Shown here piece after piece: positions 55,945 to 64,000 of a DNA stretch of 64,000 nucleotides (its first letter is position 1; each line of letters starts with the position of its first letter). The position numbers and the translations under genes are program-made. Under the pieces are notes generated by a model, which was not told where the DNA came from, did not search any database, and saw only the letters and a list, made by a program, of their open reading frames with translations. Source of the DNA: Marinobacterium sp. Lineage in GTDB: Bacteria > Pseudomonadota > Gammaproteobacteria > Pseudomonadales > Balneatricaceae. The stretch is from the NCBI GenBank assembly GCA_025800125.1, contig JAOXSF010000026.1, positions 62,001 to 126,000 of the forward strand, given 5' to 3'.

Positions 55945-56287
55945 ACAGTGCGCCGATGGAAAAGGGTACCAGTGGCATCATCATTACAAAGGACTTTGCG
56001 TCTCCGAGTGTATTCTGGAACAGTAAAATGTAGACAGCCGGGAAGCTGAAAAACAGGCAGGTTGCAGGGATCCACAGATCAAGCAGGCGGAAGCCATAAG
56101 CCATTGCGCCAATCAGGGTCAGTGCTGCCAGATTGCCTGCCAGAATGACAGCGGTCTGACCATTGGGTGTTTGGGCAAAAGCAGGTTTGTCTTCTTCAGC
56201 CAGTTTGTTGATGCCGCTGGCACTGAGTGCGCCTGCCATTGCAACGAAGCCGGTTACCAGAAAGATCCATAGTGGTTCAACAGCCAT
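55928..56287 (-). CDS. Small four-helix membrane protein, unknown function
   Basis: A 119-residue protein with four hydrophobic segments (about 5-24, 46-64, 70-90 and 98-117), probably inner membrane. I do not recognise a family. The final residues YYYWQ fall within the 22-bp duplication, so the duplication arose at the end of the gene without changing the protein. There is no operon partner. Confidence 0.6.
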   Translation of the reverse strand: MAVEPLWIFLVTGFVAMAGALSASGINKLAEEDKPAFAQTPNGQTAVILAGNLAALTLIGAMAYGFRLLDLWIPATCLFFSFPAVYILLFQNTLGDAKSFVMMMPLVPFSIGALYYYWQ

Positions 56288-56326
56288 TAATTTTACTCCA
56301 GTCTCGGACTGCGTGGGTATGCAGTC

Positions 56327-56352
56327 GGGCTACTTAGTTGGGCTACTTATAT
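56327..56352. repeat. 13-bp tandem duplication
   Basis: GGGCTACTTAGTT and GGGCTACTTATAT are adjacent, upstream of the small membrane-protein gene. A looser duplication follows at about 56530-56565 (AGTAATTTAGAAAG / TGTAATTTAAAAAG). Confidence 0.7.
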
Positions 56353-56576
56353 AGGGGTTGCATTGTACGGTATCCAGACATTGCAGGCATCTCTATCCGT
56401 CATCGGGGGCGCTCTGGTGGCTTTGTTTATGCGTGAGTACAATCTGTGTGTGAGAATCATCTATACGCAGGTAGCGTCTATATATGAGTACAGTGTTGCG
56501 TTCTGAGTCTCAGTAATATCCCAAGTATCAGTAATTTAGAAAGCATTTGTAATTTAAAAAGTATCAGGCACAGATC

Positions 56577-57620
56577 ATGATGAGCTTGCTTCGTCGTCTG
56601 GTTTACCGTCATCTGCAACAGATGAGTGGCCAGGCTGTCGCGTTATTGCTGCTGTTGTATGTTGGTTGCAGCTGGTTGCTGTTGCATCTGAATCAGGAGG
56701 ATGCTCTGACAGGCACAATTTTTCCTTACTGGTTGATGGTGACAGCATCGACGGTTGGTTATGGGGATATATCCCCAGAGACAGTGAATGGGCAGTTGGT
56801 TACTGCGTTGTTTATCATTCCATTTGGTCTGGGGTTGTTTGCGTTGGTAATTGGTAAAATTGCAGCGTTTGGGGCTTATCTTTGGAGAAGGGGTATTATG
56901 GGTGCGCGCAAGCTGGATCTGAGTAACCATATTCTTGTGATTGGTTGGGATGGAAAGCGAACTGAGTCATTGCTGCGCTTGTTAAAGCTTGAGGCGGAAC
57001 AGAACCTGGGGCGTACCATCTGTCTGTATGTAGCGGAGTCGATGGAAAATCCGATGCCGGGTGAAATCGAGTTTATTCGTGGTGATAGCCTGAATGATCA
57101 GGCGGCTATGCAGCGTGCTTGTATTGAAGATGCTTCAACGATTATTGTCGACACCTGTGGTGATGACAGTACGCTGACTGCAGCGCTGTTTGCTAGTGGT
57201 ATGAACAACCTGGCGCACATGATTGCCTATTTTCGTGATGAGGCTTTGAGCAGCTTATTGCAGCAGCATTGCCCGCAGGTTGAATGCGCGCCGTCTGTCT
57301 CCACAGAGTTGCTGGTGAAAGCGGCGATGGACCCGGGCTCAACTGTTCTGCATCAGGAGCTGGTTAATGCGGGCAGTGGTATGACGCAGTATTCGGTTAC
57401 TTATCCACCCGTGCAGCCGGCAATCAAGGTGCGAAATCTGTATACAAGCCTCAAGCAGCAATGTGGCGCAACTCTGCTGGCCGTTGCTAACGCTCCGCGT
57501 GAGCGGCCGGTGCTGAATCCTGATATGGATCATCCAGTCATGCCGGGCGCAACCCTTTATTATATTGCTGAGATGCGTATACATCATTTTGACTGGACAG
57601 GGCTGGTTGTACAGCATTGA
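56577..57620 (+). CDS. Potassium channel with cytoplasmic RCK-like domain
   Basis: A 347-residue two-helix K+ channel. The selectivity filter TVGYGD lies at about residues 59-64 between two membrane segments (AVALLLLLYVGCSWLLLHL and LVTALFIIPFGLGLFALVIG). Residues 115-347 form an RCK/TrkA-N-like Rossmann region (HILVIGWDGKRTESLLRLL) and a C-terminal subdomain. The glycine motif is atypical (GWDGKR), so nucleotide binding is uncertain. It resembles MthK/Kch-like channels. It is a single gene. Confidence 0.85.
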   Translation: MMSLLRRLVYRHLQQMSGQAVALLLLLYVGCSWLLLHLNQEDALTGTIFPYWLMVTASTVGYGDISPETVNGQLVTALFIIPFGLGLFALVIGKIAAFGAYLWRRGIMGARKLDLSNHILVIGWDGKRTESLLRLLKLEAEQNLGRTICLYVAESMENPMPGEIEFIRGDSLNDQAAMQRACIEDASTIIVDTCGDDSTLTAALFASGMNNLAHMIAYFRDEALSSLLQQHCPQVECAPSVSTELLVKAAMDPGSTVLHQELVNAGSGMTQYSVTYPPVQPAIKVRNLYTSLKQQCGATLLAVANAPRERPVLNPDMDHPVMPGATLYYIAEMRIHHFDWTGLVVQH

Positions 57621-57672
57621 GTGATTGGTATGCAGCACCAATTGTTGCGTTGCTCACCTTGCGGCATGGAAA

Positions 57673-57718
57673 TGCTATGATGCGCGCCTGTTTACAGGTG
57701 GCCCGGTAGGCTACCTGT
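57673..57718 (+). promoter_or_regulatory. Extended -10 promoter and leader hairpin of the O-methyltransferase gene
   Basis: TGCTATGAT (57673-57681) is an extended -10 element. Just downstream is a 10-bp stem (57694-57703 with 57709-57718, one G-T pair) in the leader, about 33 bases before the ATG. No T-run follows the hairpin. Confidence 0.4.
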
Positions 57719-57751
57719 CCCTCCTGAAGTTCTGAAGGTATCTGTAACACC

Positions 57752-58393
57752 ATGGCTGAATATCTGGTCAACGAAGCAATTGAAGATTACGCCTTTCTGA
57801 GCACCGGCCCGGAGCCGGAACTGCTGCAGGAACTGATTGATGGTACTAATGCCAATATGGGGTGGCCGCAGAAGCTTTCCGGTCGCCTGGTTGGTCGTAC
57901 ACTGAGTATGCTGGCCAAGCTGGTGCAGCCAAAGCAGGCGCTGGAAATTGGTATGTTTACTGGTTATTCCGCACTTTCTATTGCTGAAGGTATGCCGGAA
58001 GGCGGTAAGCTGATCTGTTGTGAAACAAACCCGCGCGCTATTGACTATGCAAAAACCTTTTTTGAGCGCAGTCCTCATGGCCACAAGATTGATGTGCGTT
58101 TTGGGCCAGCACTGGAAACGCTTGATACGCTTGATATGGAGCTGGACTTCACCTTTATTGATGCAGATAAGCGTAATTACCTGAATTACTACGAACGAGT
58201 ACTGGAAATGACACGCCCAGGGGGGCTGATTATCCTGGACAATGTGCTCTGGTCTGGAAAGGTATTGCAGCCTGAATCTGAGCTGGATGATGTGCTGGTT
58301 GAAGTGAACCGACGCATAGCTGCTGACTCAAATGTAGAGAATGTTTTCCTGACGGTCCGAGATGGCATTAACGTAGTACGTAAGGTGCGCTGA
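57752..58393 (+). CDS. SAM-dependent O-methyltransferase (caffeoyl-CoA/catechol type)
   Basis: A 213-residue class I methyltransferase of the COG4122 group. The SAM site ALEIGMFTGYSALSIAEGMP, the metal-site FTFIDADKRNYLNYYE and ILDNVLWSGKV are typical. These enzymes methylate catechol-like hydroxyls with a divalent metal, and the bacterial substrates are mostly unknown. Its stop overlaps the start of the next gene by one base, so the two are co-translated. Confidence 0.9.
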   Translation: MAEYLVNEAIEDYAFLSTGPEPELLQELIDGTNANMGWPQKLSGRLVGRTLSMLAKLVQPKQALEIGMFTGYSALSIAEGMPEGGKLICCETNPRAIDYAKTFFERSPHGHKIDVRFGPALETLDTLDMELDFTFIDADKRNYLNYYERVLEMTRPGGLIILDNVLWSGKVLQPESELDDVLVEVNRRIAADSNVENVFLTVRDGINVVRKVR

Positions 58394-58830
58394 TGGAGTT
58401 ACCACTCTTTACACTGGAAGAGACAGTATCCGGGGATGGTTCAGTACACATCGCTGTTCGAATCAGTGCCTCAGCTGCTGAGGGCGCAGGTGGAGCGGTG
58501 TTGCAAAATGCGGGTCAGTTGCTGGAACAGTATGTTCATACCGATGATGGGGCGGCTCTGATGGCTAACTTGTCAGCAGTACGTGACTACTATCTTGCTG
58601 ATCTTGATCAGGTGGGCAGCCCTGCTGAGGTGGTGGGGCTGATTGCCTGGCTGTTACGTGACCACGATATTAATCATCAGGGTGAGTCTCTGGCAGAAAC
58701 TGCTGATCGCCTTTGTGATCTTGATGCAGTGCCCGGTGGGCCGGACTACCAGCAACTGATCTATCACATTCGCGATGCGCTGGAGCGACTGGATGATCTG
58801 GAGTTGTTTGCCGCTGACCCGGATATGTAA
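58393..58830 (+). CDS. Hypothetical acidic protein coupled to the O-methyltransferase
   Basis: A 145-residue acidic protein without membrane segments or signal. I do not recognise a domain. The C-terminal half is predicted helical (LIYHIRDALERLDDLELF). It overlaps the methyltransferase gene by one base and ends 11 bases before ydbH, so it is probably co-transcribed with both. The coupling suggests a functional link, but none is known to me. Confidence 0.75.
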   Translation: MELPLFTLEETVSGDGSVHIAVRISASAAEGAGGAVLQNAGQLLEQYVHTDDGAALMANLSAVRDYYLADLDQVGSPAEVVGLIAWLLRDHDINHQGESLAETADRLCDLDAVPGGPDYQQLIYHIRDALERLDDLELFAADPDM

Positions 58831-58841
58831 GGAATTTTCAT

Positions 58842-61133
58842 ATGCGCCGCTGGCTGGGTGTCCTGAGTCTTGCTTTGCTGATACTGGGTGCAGGCTATGC
58901 GGCTATTCCTTGGGTAGCTCGTCAGGCTGTTGAAATCTGGCTGGTTGAGCAGGGGTTTGAGAACCCTCGTTTTTCTATCAGTCATCCTGCCTGGAATGAG
59001 TTCCGCATTAATGAAATCAGCCTGACTCGTGCCGATGCAGAGCAGCGAATCAGCCTTCATGCTGGGCCTGTTCTTATTCGCTATCAGCCCGCTACGCTGT
59101 TGTTTAATCATCAGCTCAGTGATATTCAGATCCCCAGTGCTAGTGTTCATATCAGCTACAAGCCTGCCATTCGTGAAGATACCCCTAGTACCGGTGAGCT
59201 GGCGCTACTTCCTCTGCTGCCTACCCGGTTGATAGGTAAGCTGCCCGCACGGCGTTTGCTGGTCGGAGAGTTAGCGCTGACGCTTAATACACCAGGAAGG
59301 CCAGCATGGCAGTTTCGTGGTGCGTTGGATCTGACAGATCATGAGCTGCTGAGTCGTGTTCATCTGCGTTACGGTCAGGAAGAGCTGGGCTGGAGTGATC
59401 TGCGTTTTGATGATCAGCAGCAGTTCAGTTTTGATCTGCTGTATCAGGATGAGCCCTTTATTCAGCTGGAAGGCAATATTGACCAGCAGCAGTGGCTGCG
59501 CTTCAGTTTCAGTCAGCAGATTCACCTTGGGCGTTTGCGTCAGTGGCTTTCCTTTATAGAGCCTGCATTACTGGACTGGCCTGCTATTGATGGCAAGGTA
59601 CGCAGTCAGGGGTATATTCAGCTGCCCCACGCGCTTGCGCTGAGTGATAATAACTGGTTGGCACAGCTGGAGATTGAACAAAAGCTGCGTAGCGATATTG
59701 TGTTGCAGCAGCCACTACCTGAGCTTGCCAGGCTTGTCTTCCGTAATGAGCTGGAACTGAAGTTGCGGCGAAATATTCTGGAGCTGACGCTGGCGAAGAA
59801 TAGTCGTCTGCTGTTTCAGCCTGACCTGCCCGAATTACCGTTGCCTGAGCTGACTGCGCAGTTGAACAGGGCTTGGCAGTTGGCGGTTCCACTGCATAAT
59901 CCGCAGCAGAGCCGTAGTGAATTGCTGGATATGCAGCTGAATATTCCGGCAATCAGACACGATAATCTTGTTGTGCATAGCGAGCCATTACGGTTGCAGC
60001 TGGCGCCCTTTCTGGTCAGTGAAAGTACACTGGAGGGTAGTTTGCAACTACCGGCGTTGCGTTTGAATATGCCAGGGCAGCAACTCCCTGTGCTGGCACT
60101 GACGCAAAACTTCCAGCTGACGCCCGATCTGATACAGGGGCAGTTCCGGTTGCAGGCGCTGGATACGCCGCTACAGATTGAAGGTAGTGCAAGCTGGTAT
60201 GGCCAGCGTCAGCAGGCGGATGTTAATTGGCAGTTGCAGCCGTTGGGGTTGAAGCAGGTTGAGCATCTGATTGCGCGTTATTACCCGGCGCTGCCTTCCG
60301 AGCTGCAGATTCATGCCGGGCTGTTAAAGCATAGGGGTTGGGGGCGTTGGCAGCAGGGGCAATTGTATCTGACGTTGCGTCAGAGTATCCGGGATCTGCG
60401 TTTTGGCTGGGACAGTTTGCTGGGGCAGCAGGGGCAGTGGCGCTCGGAGTTGCGCTTGAAGCCAGATGGTAGCTGGCGAGATCAGGGCAGATTGCGATTA
60501 GGTTTGCTGGATGCGGGTCTGCCGATTGAAAACCTGCTGGTGAGTTATGAGGTGCGCCAGTCGCGTCAGGGTGCGCTGTCTGTTCGGCTGGATAACGGGC
60601 AGTGTCAGTTGTTAGGTGGGCAGGTCAGTATGCCGCAGTTGTTTTATCAGGCGCAGGCTGATCGTTTTGAAGCCAGAGTCAAGGTAGACCGGTTGCAGGT
60701 TGATCGTCTGCTGGAGCTGGAGCAGCAGAAGGGGCTCAGCGGCAGTGGTGAGGTCTCAGGGGTTCTGCCGGTGCAGTATGTACAGGGTCAGTTCAGCATA
60801 AAGGATGGCAAACTGGACAGTATACCGCCGGGTGGTTTTATTCGTTTTCAGCCAGCGGCAGAGGTTGCAGCTGTGGCGGGTGCAAACCCCGGGCTGAAGA
60901 TGGCGCTGGAGGCATTGCAAAATTTCCAGTATCGACAGCTGAACATAGGTGTTGACTACCAGCCTGATGGCACAGCGCTGCTGGCAACCCGGTTGCAAGG
61001 ATATAACCCGGACTGGAATAACGGCCGTCCAGTCGATCTGGGTATTAATGTTGAAGAGAATATTCCTAAGTTGTTACAAGCGCTGCAAATTACCGATCAA
61101 TTGACGGAATCGCTCAGGAAGCGCTACCGTTAG
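58842..61133 (+). CDS. ydbH: YdbH, AsmA-like intermembrane phospholipid transport protein
   Basis: A 763-residue protein with an N-terminal membrane anchor (WLGVLSLALLILGAGYAAIPW) and a long periplasmic beta-rich body. The C-terminal segment (IPPGGFIRFQP, QYRQLNIGVDYQPDGTALLATRLQG, VDLGINVEENI) is characteristic of YdbH. In E. coli YdbH, TamB and YhdP are redundant AsmA-like bridges moving phospholipids to the outer membrane. YdbH works with the lipoprotein YnbE and is modulated by YdbL, and both are encoded next, which supports the assignment. Confidence 0.92.
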   Translation: MRRWLGVLSLALLILGAGYAAIPWVARQAVEIWLVEQGFENPRFSISHPAWNEFRINEISLTRADAEQRISLHAGPVLIRYQPATLLFNHQLSDIQIPSASVHISYKPAIREDTPSTGELALLPLLPTRLIGKLPARRLLVGELALTLNTPGRPAWQFRGALDLTDHELLSRVHLRYGQEELGWSDLRFDDQQQFSFDLLYQDEPFIQLEGNIDQQQWLRFSFSQQIHLGRLRQWLSFIEPALLDWPAIDGKVRSQGYIQLPHALALSDNNWLAQLEIEQKLRSDIVLQQPLPELARLVFRNELELKLRRNILELTLAKNSRLLFQPDLPELPLPELTAQLNRAWQLAVPLHNPQQSRSELLDMQLNIPAIRHDNLVVHSEPLRLQLAPFLVSESTLEGSLQLPALRLNMPGQQLPVLALTQNFQLTPDLIQGQFRLQALDTPLQIEGSASWYGQRQQADVNWQLQPLGLKQVEHLIARYYPALPSELQIHAGLLKHRGWGRWQQGQLYLTLRQSIRDLRFGWDSLLGQQGQWRSELRLKPDGSWRDQGRLRLGLLDAGLPIENLLVSYEVRQSRQGALSVRLDNGQCQLLGGQVSMPQLFYQAQADRFEARVKVDRLQVDRLLELEQQKGLSGSGEVSGVLPVQYVQGQFSIKDGKLDSIPPGGFIRFQPAAEVAAVAGANPGLKMALEALQNFQYRQLNIGVDYQPDGTALLATRLQGYNPDWNNGRPVDLGINVEENIPKLLQALQITDQLTESLRKRYR

Positions 61134-61192
61134 GGCCGAAAATCTGCTGCCAGCATTGGCTGGTAGCACCTGATAATCTTATGGAGCACCTG

Positions 61193-61432
61193 ATGTTGCG
61201 TCCCAAAAACTCGCGCTATCTGTCCGCCATAACGGATGTGTCAGCTTTGCTCAGCCTGCCTGTTTTACTGGCTGCAGCATTGTTGATCAGTGGTTGTAGC
61301 CCTCGGGTTGAAGTAGCAGTCCCGAACGAGCCGATCACCATAAATCTTAATGTAAAAATCGAGCATGAGATTCTGGTGAAAGTGGATCGTGAGATTGACG
61401 ACCTGTTTGAGGACAACAGTGACCTGTTCTGA
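61193..61432 (+). CDS. ynbE: YnbE-family outer-membrane lipoprotein
   Basis: A 79-residue lipoprotein precursor. A basic N-region and hydrophobic core end in the lipobox LISGC, and the mature part (ITINLNVKIEHEILVKVDREID) is the YnbE signature. YnbE stacks with the C-terminus of YdbH to form the outer-membrane end of the lipid bridge. GGAG lies 6 bases before the ATG at 61193, and an ATG four codons earlier is in frame but lacks a site. It is operonic with ydbH and ydbL. Confidence 0.9.
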   Translation: MLRPKNSRYLSAITDVSALLSLPVLLAAALLISGCSPRVEVAVPNEPITINLNVKIEHEILVKVDREIDDLFEDNSDLF

Positions 61433-61463
61433 TGCAGGCCTGACAGATAATGGAGATAACCCC

Positions 61464-61790
61464 ATGAAAAAAATTCTGTTTACGCTGCTGGCGGGCCTGG
61501 TGCTGAGTCAGTCAGTCTGGGCGCTGTCGCTTAATGATGCCAAGGCTCGTGGGCTGGTGGGTGAGCGTAGTAATGGCTATCTGGGCATTGTTGTCAGTCA
61601 GCCTGATCAGGCAATCCGGGTGCTGGTTGAAGACATAAACCGCAAACGGCGGACTGCTTACCAGAGTAAAGCGCGTAAAGCAGGTGTTGACCTGAAAGTG
61701 ATCGAGCTGCGTGTGGGCGAGCGCCTGCATCAGCGTGCTTTGCCAGGGCATTATGTGCAGGATGGCCAGGGGCGCTGGAGTCGTCGGTGA
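61464..61790 (+). CDS. ydbL: YdbL-family periplasmic protein (DUF1318)
   Basis: A 108-residue protein with a signal peptide (ILFTLLAGLVLSQSVWA) and the DUF1318 core (LNDAKARGLVGERSNGYLGIV). In E. coli YdbL acts on YnbE, keeping its multimers in check. GGAG 9 bases upstream fixes the start, and the frame open from 61389 is an accident of overlap with ynbE. It is the last gene of the operon. Confidence 0.92.
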   Translation: MKKILFTLLAGLVLSQSVWALSLNDAKARGLVGERSNGYLGIVVSQPDQAIRVLVEDINRKRRTAYQSKARKAGVDLKVIELRVGERLHQRALPGHYVQDGQGRWSRR

Positions 61791-61871
61791 TCCTCCTGGT
61801 TCGCCAAGTATGCGCTGCCTGACTGGTGGTCTTTTGTCTGAGTGGCGTTTGCCTGGATGATAATTTTGATC

Positions 61872-61927
61872 ATTGAATGCAAAAGCATCATTAAATGCAA
61901 AAAAAGCATCGTTAAATACAAAAACGG
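61872..61927. repeat. 18-21-bp tandem repeat, three imperfect copies
   Basis: Units ATTGAATGCAAAAGCATC, ATTAAATGC-(A)7-GCATC and GTTAAATACAAAAACGG begin at 61872, 61890 and 61911, between the convergent ydbL and typA genes. Confidence 0.8.
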
Positions 61928-61950
61928 CCCAGCTTGATTATAGCCGGGCC
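61921..61950 (-). terminator. Intrinsic terminator of typA
   Basis: GGCCC-A-GCT pairs with AGC-C-GGGCC (61926-61934 with 61942-61950, one mismatch), followed on the minus strand by five T. It lies about 50 bases after the typA stop. Confidence 0.8.
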
Positions 61951-61996
61951 ACTTGTCTTTTGTAGCTTTGTGTCTGTCAGTCGACAGGCGGGTTGC

Positions 61997-63808
61997 TTAC
62001 TTGTTTTTGGCGCGTTTGCGCTCGTTTTCTTTCAGCAGTTTCTTGCGTACACGAATGCTTTCCGGTGTTACTTCAACCAGCTCATCGTCTTCGATGAAGT
62101 CCAGTGCCTGCTCCAGTGAGAAACGGATTGGTGGCGTCAGGTTGATGTTCTCGTCAGTACCGGATGCACGTACGTTGGTCAGCTGCTTACCTTTGGTCGG
62201 GTTAACGGCCAGGTCGTTGGAGCGGCTGTGGATACCCATTACCATGCCTTCGTATACTTCAACGTTCGGGTCGATAAACAGACGGCCACGATCTTGCAAT
62301 GCGTACAGGGAGTAACCCAGTGCTTTACCGGTCACCATGGATACCAGTACACCGTTGATACGACTGACAACTTCACCGTCTTTTACTTCACCATAGTGAT
62401 CGAATACGGAAGTCATAATGCCTGTACCGGAGGTCAGGGTCATGAACAGGGAGCGGAAGCCGATCATGCCGCGGGACGGGATGATGAAAGTCAGGCGCAC
62501 GCGGCCCTTACCATCCACTTCCATATTTGTCATATCGCCTTTACGTTTACCCAGCTCTTCGATGATAGAGCCCTGGTGCTGCTCTTCAACGTCGATCATC
62601 ACTTCTTCGAACGGCTCCTGGATAACACCGTCAATCTCTTTCTGGATTACTTCTGGACGAGACACGCCCATCTCGAAGCCTTCACGGCGCATGGATTCGA
62701 TCAGTACCGACAGATGCAGTTCGCCACGGCCGGAGACACGGAATTTCTCAGGTGAGTCACCTTCTTCAACGCGCAGTGCCACGTTGTGGATCAGTTCACG
62801 ATCCAGACGATCCTTGATGTTACGGCTGGTGACGAACTTGCCCTCCAGGCCCGCAAACGGAGAGTCGTTTACCTGGAAAGTCATGGATACAGTCGGCTCG
62901 TCAACGGACAGTGCTGGCAGTGCTTCTACATTATCCGGGTCACACAGCGTATCGGAGATAAACAGCTCGTCGATACCGGTTACACAGATGATGTCACCTG
63001 CCTGAGCTGACTCAACGTCGATACGATCCAGGCCCATGTAGCCCATAATTTTCTGTACACGGCCACTACGAATTTTGCCTTCACGGTCAATAACCTTAAC
63101 CGGCTGGTTCAGGTTAACCTGGCCACGTTTAACACGACCAACACCGATGACGCCAACGTAGCTGTTGTAGTCCAGTGCCGAGATCTGCATCTGGAATGGG
63201 CCGTCAGTATCTACCTGCGGGTGCTCTACGTGCTCAACAATTGCTTCGAACAGCGGCGTCATATCGTCCGCCATCTCTTCCGGGTCCAGACCTGCGATGC
63301 CATTCAGGGCAGAGGCGTAAACAACCGGGAAATCCAGTTGCTCATCGGTAGCGCCCAGGCTGTCAAACAGATCAAATACCTGATCCATTACCCAGTCAGG
63401 GCGAGCGCCTGGACGGTCGATTTTGTTGATTACAACAATCGGGCGCAGGCCCTGGTCGAATGCTTTCTGGGTGACGAAGCGGGTTTGAGGCATTGGGCCA
63501 TCAACCGCATCAACCAACAGGCACACACAGTCAACCATGGACAGTACACGCTCTACTTCACCACCGAAGTCGGCGTGCCCAGGGGTGTCCACGATGTTGA
63601 TGTGGTAATCGTTCCATTCAATGGCTGTGTTTTTCGCCAGAATGGTGATGCCGCGCTCTTTCTCCTGGTCATTGGAGTCCATGATGCGCTCAGTGCCTTC
63701 ATCACGGCGGCCCAGTGTGCCGGACTGCTGCAGCATCTTGTCGACCAGGGTGGTTTTACCGTGGTCAACGTGCGCGATGATGGCGATATTACGAAGCTTC
63801 TCGATCAC
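61997..63808 (-). CDS. typA: Ribosome-associated translational GTPase TypA/BipA
   Basis: A 603-residue GTPase related to EF-G. G1 [11 protein letters not shown]3 DTPGHADF and G4 NKIDRPGAR are intact, followed by domain II, the EF-G-like domains III and V, and the BipA-specific C-terminal domain ([15 protein letters not shown]...ESIRVRKK). It aids 50S assembly and growth at low temperature or under stress. It is a single gene, convergent with the ydb operon, with a TATAAT element upstream. Confidence 0.97.
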   Translation of the reverse strand: MIEKLRNIAIIAHVDHGKTTLVDKMLQQSGTLGRRDEGTERIMDSNDQEKERGITILAKNTAIEWNDYHINIVDTPGHADFGGEVERVLSMVDCVCLLVDAVDGPMPQTRFVTQKAFDQGLRPIVVINKIDRPGARPDWVMDQVFDLFDSLGATDEQLDFPVVYASALNGIAGLDPEEMADDMTPLFEAIVEHVEHPQVDTDGPFQMQISALDYNSYVGVIGVGRVKRGQVNLNQPVKVIDREGKIRSGRVQKIMGYMGLDRIDVESAQAGDIICVTGIDELFISDTLCDPDNVEALPALSVDEPTVSMTFQVNDSPFAGLEGKFVTSRNIKDRLDRELIHNVALRVEEGDSPEKFRVSGRGELHLSVLIESMRREGFEMGVSRPEVIQKEIDGVIQEPFEEVMIDVEEQHQGSIIEELGKRKGDMTNMEVDGKGRVRLTFIIPSRGMIGFRSLFMTLTSGTGIMTSVFDHYGEVKDGEVVSRINGVLVSMVTGKALGYSLYALQDRGRLFIDPNVEVYEGMVMGIHSRSNDLAVNPTKGKQLTNVRASGTDENINLTPPIRFSLEQALDFIEDDELVEVTPESIRVRKKLLKENERKRAKNK

Positions 63809-63842
63809 GTTTTGTTACCTGTCAGGGAATTCGAAAGCGCGC

Positions 63843-63848
63843 ATTATA
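63843..63848 (-). promoter_or_regulatory. Likely -10 element of typA
   Basis: TATAAT is read on the minus strand, 35 bases before the typA ATG. The -35 region is poor. An inverted repeat TGTCAG-CATAA-CTGACA lies farther upstream at 63891-63907. The rest of the right edge shows nothing recognisable. Confidence 0.4.
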
Positions 63849-64000
63849 CATGGAAACGGATGACGCGCTGGTTATAAAAGCATCTTTTATTGTCAGCATA
63901 ACTGACAGGTTGGTTGTTTCATTTGCGAAACCCCGCCGTCTGTGAAAACTGGGTACTTGCAGGGGGCGATCCCACTGTAAACGGCCTCCCGTTATAGTCT

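Overview
This window reads as the chromosome of a free-living, probably marine gammaproteobacterium of the Oceanospirillales/Pseudomonadales type. The basis is gene content and order. The blocks prmA - zinc-ribbon protein - dusB - fis - purH - purD, lptD-surA-pdxA-ksgA-apaG divergent from amgK-murU-djlA, and trpG-trpD-trpC followed by a yhfA-type OsmC gene all follow arrangements I know from Pseudomonas and relatives. The NhaR-like regulator and the sodium/calcium-type voltage-gated channel suit a saline habitat. No phage, transposase, integrase, CRISPR array or rRNA operon was found.

Layout. 1-5.8 kb: the 3' part of cydC, a GbsR/MarR regulator, a PAS-containing chemoreceptor, an H-NS protein, a small unknown and an OsmC protein. 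6.0-8.6 kb: trpC, trpD and trpG on the minus strand. 8.8-12.6 kb: AT-richer accessory genes, namely a one-domain voltage-gated cation channel, a NYN nuclease with a LOTUS domain, and a ChaN-like protein. 12.6-19.7 kb: the translation/purine block prmA to purD. 19.9-23.2 kb: a BLUF photoreceptor, a Tat-exported PhoX phosphatase with a possible Pho-type promoter, and an OmpA-like protein. 23.5-28.1 kb: yciI, yciB, rnm, yciO, a second H-NS and rluB. 28.4-37.6 kb: outer-membrane biogenesis and cofactor genes (apaG, ksgA, pdxA, surA, lptD), then peptidoglycan recycling (amgK, murU) and djlA. 37.7-41.3 kb: a DUF3530 protein, rpe, gph and an NhaR-like regulator.

41.5-52.9 kb is bounded by two identical tRNA-Ser(GGA) genes in the same orientation. 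Between them are a two-gene bacterioferritin operon, galU-pgi-ugd-like, and a short exopolysaccharide export set (wcaJ-like initiator, outer-membrane barrel, Wza-like exporter, Wzc-like kinase). 53.4-64 kb: an ftsZ outside any visible division cluster, a gamma-glutamylcyclotransferase-like gene, a K+ channel, an O-methyltransferase, the ydbH-ynbE-ydbL lipid-bridge operon and typA.

The most interesting observations are: a bacterioferritin pair that splits ferroxidase and haem functions between subunits; a UDP-glucose dehydrogenase homologue without its catalytic cysteine; a natural channel whose selectivity filter resembles engineered calcium-selective filters; an 11-kb segment between identical tRNA genes; and a recurring habit of short (13-22 bp) tandem duplications, each of different sequence, in many intergenic gaps. 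All functional statements rest on reading motifs and on remembered family knowledge. No database search was run.
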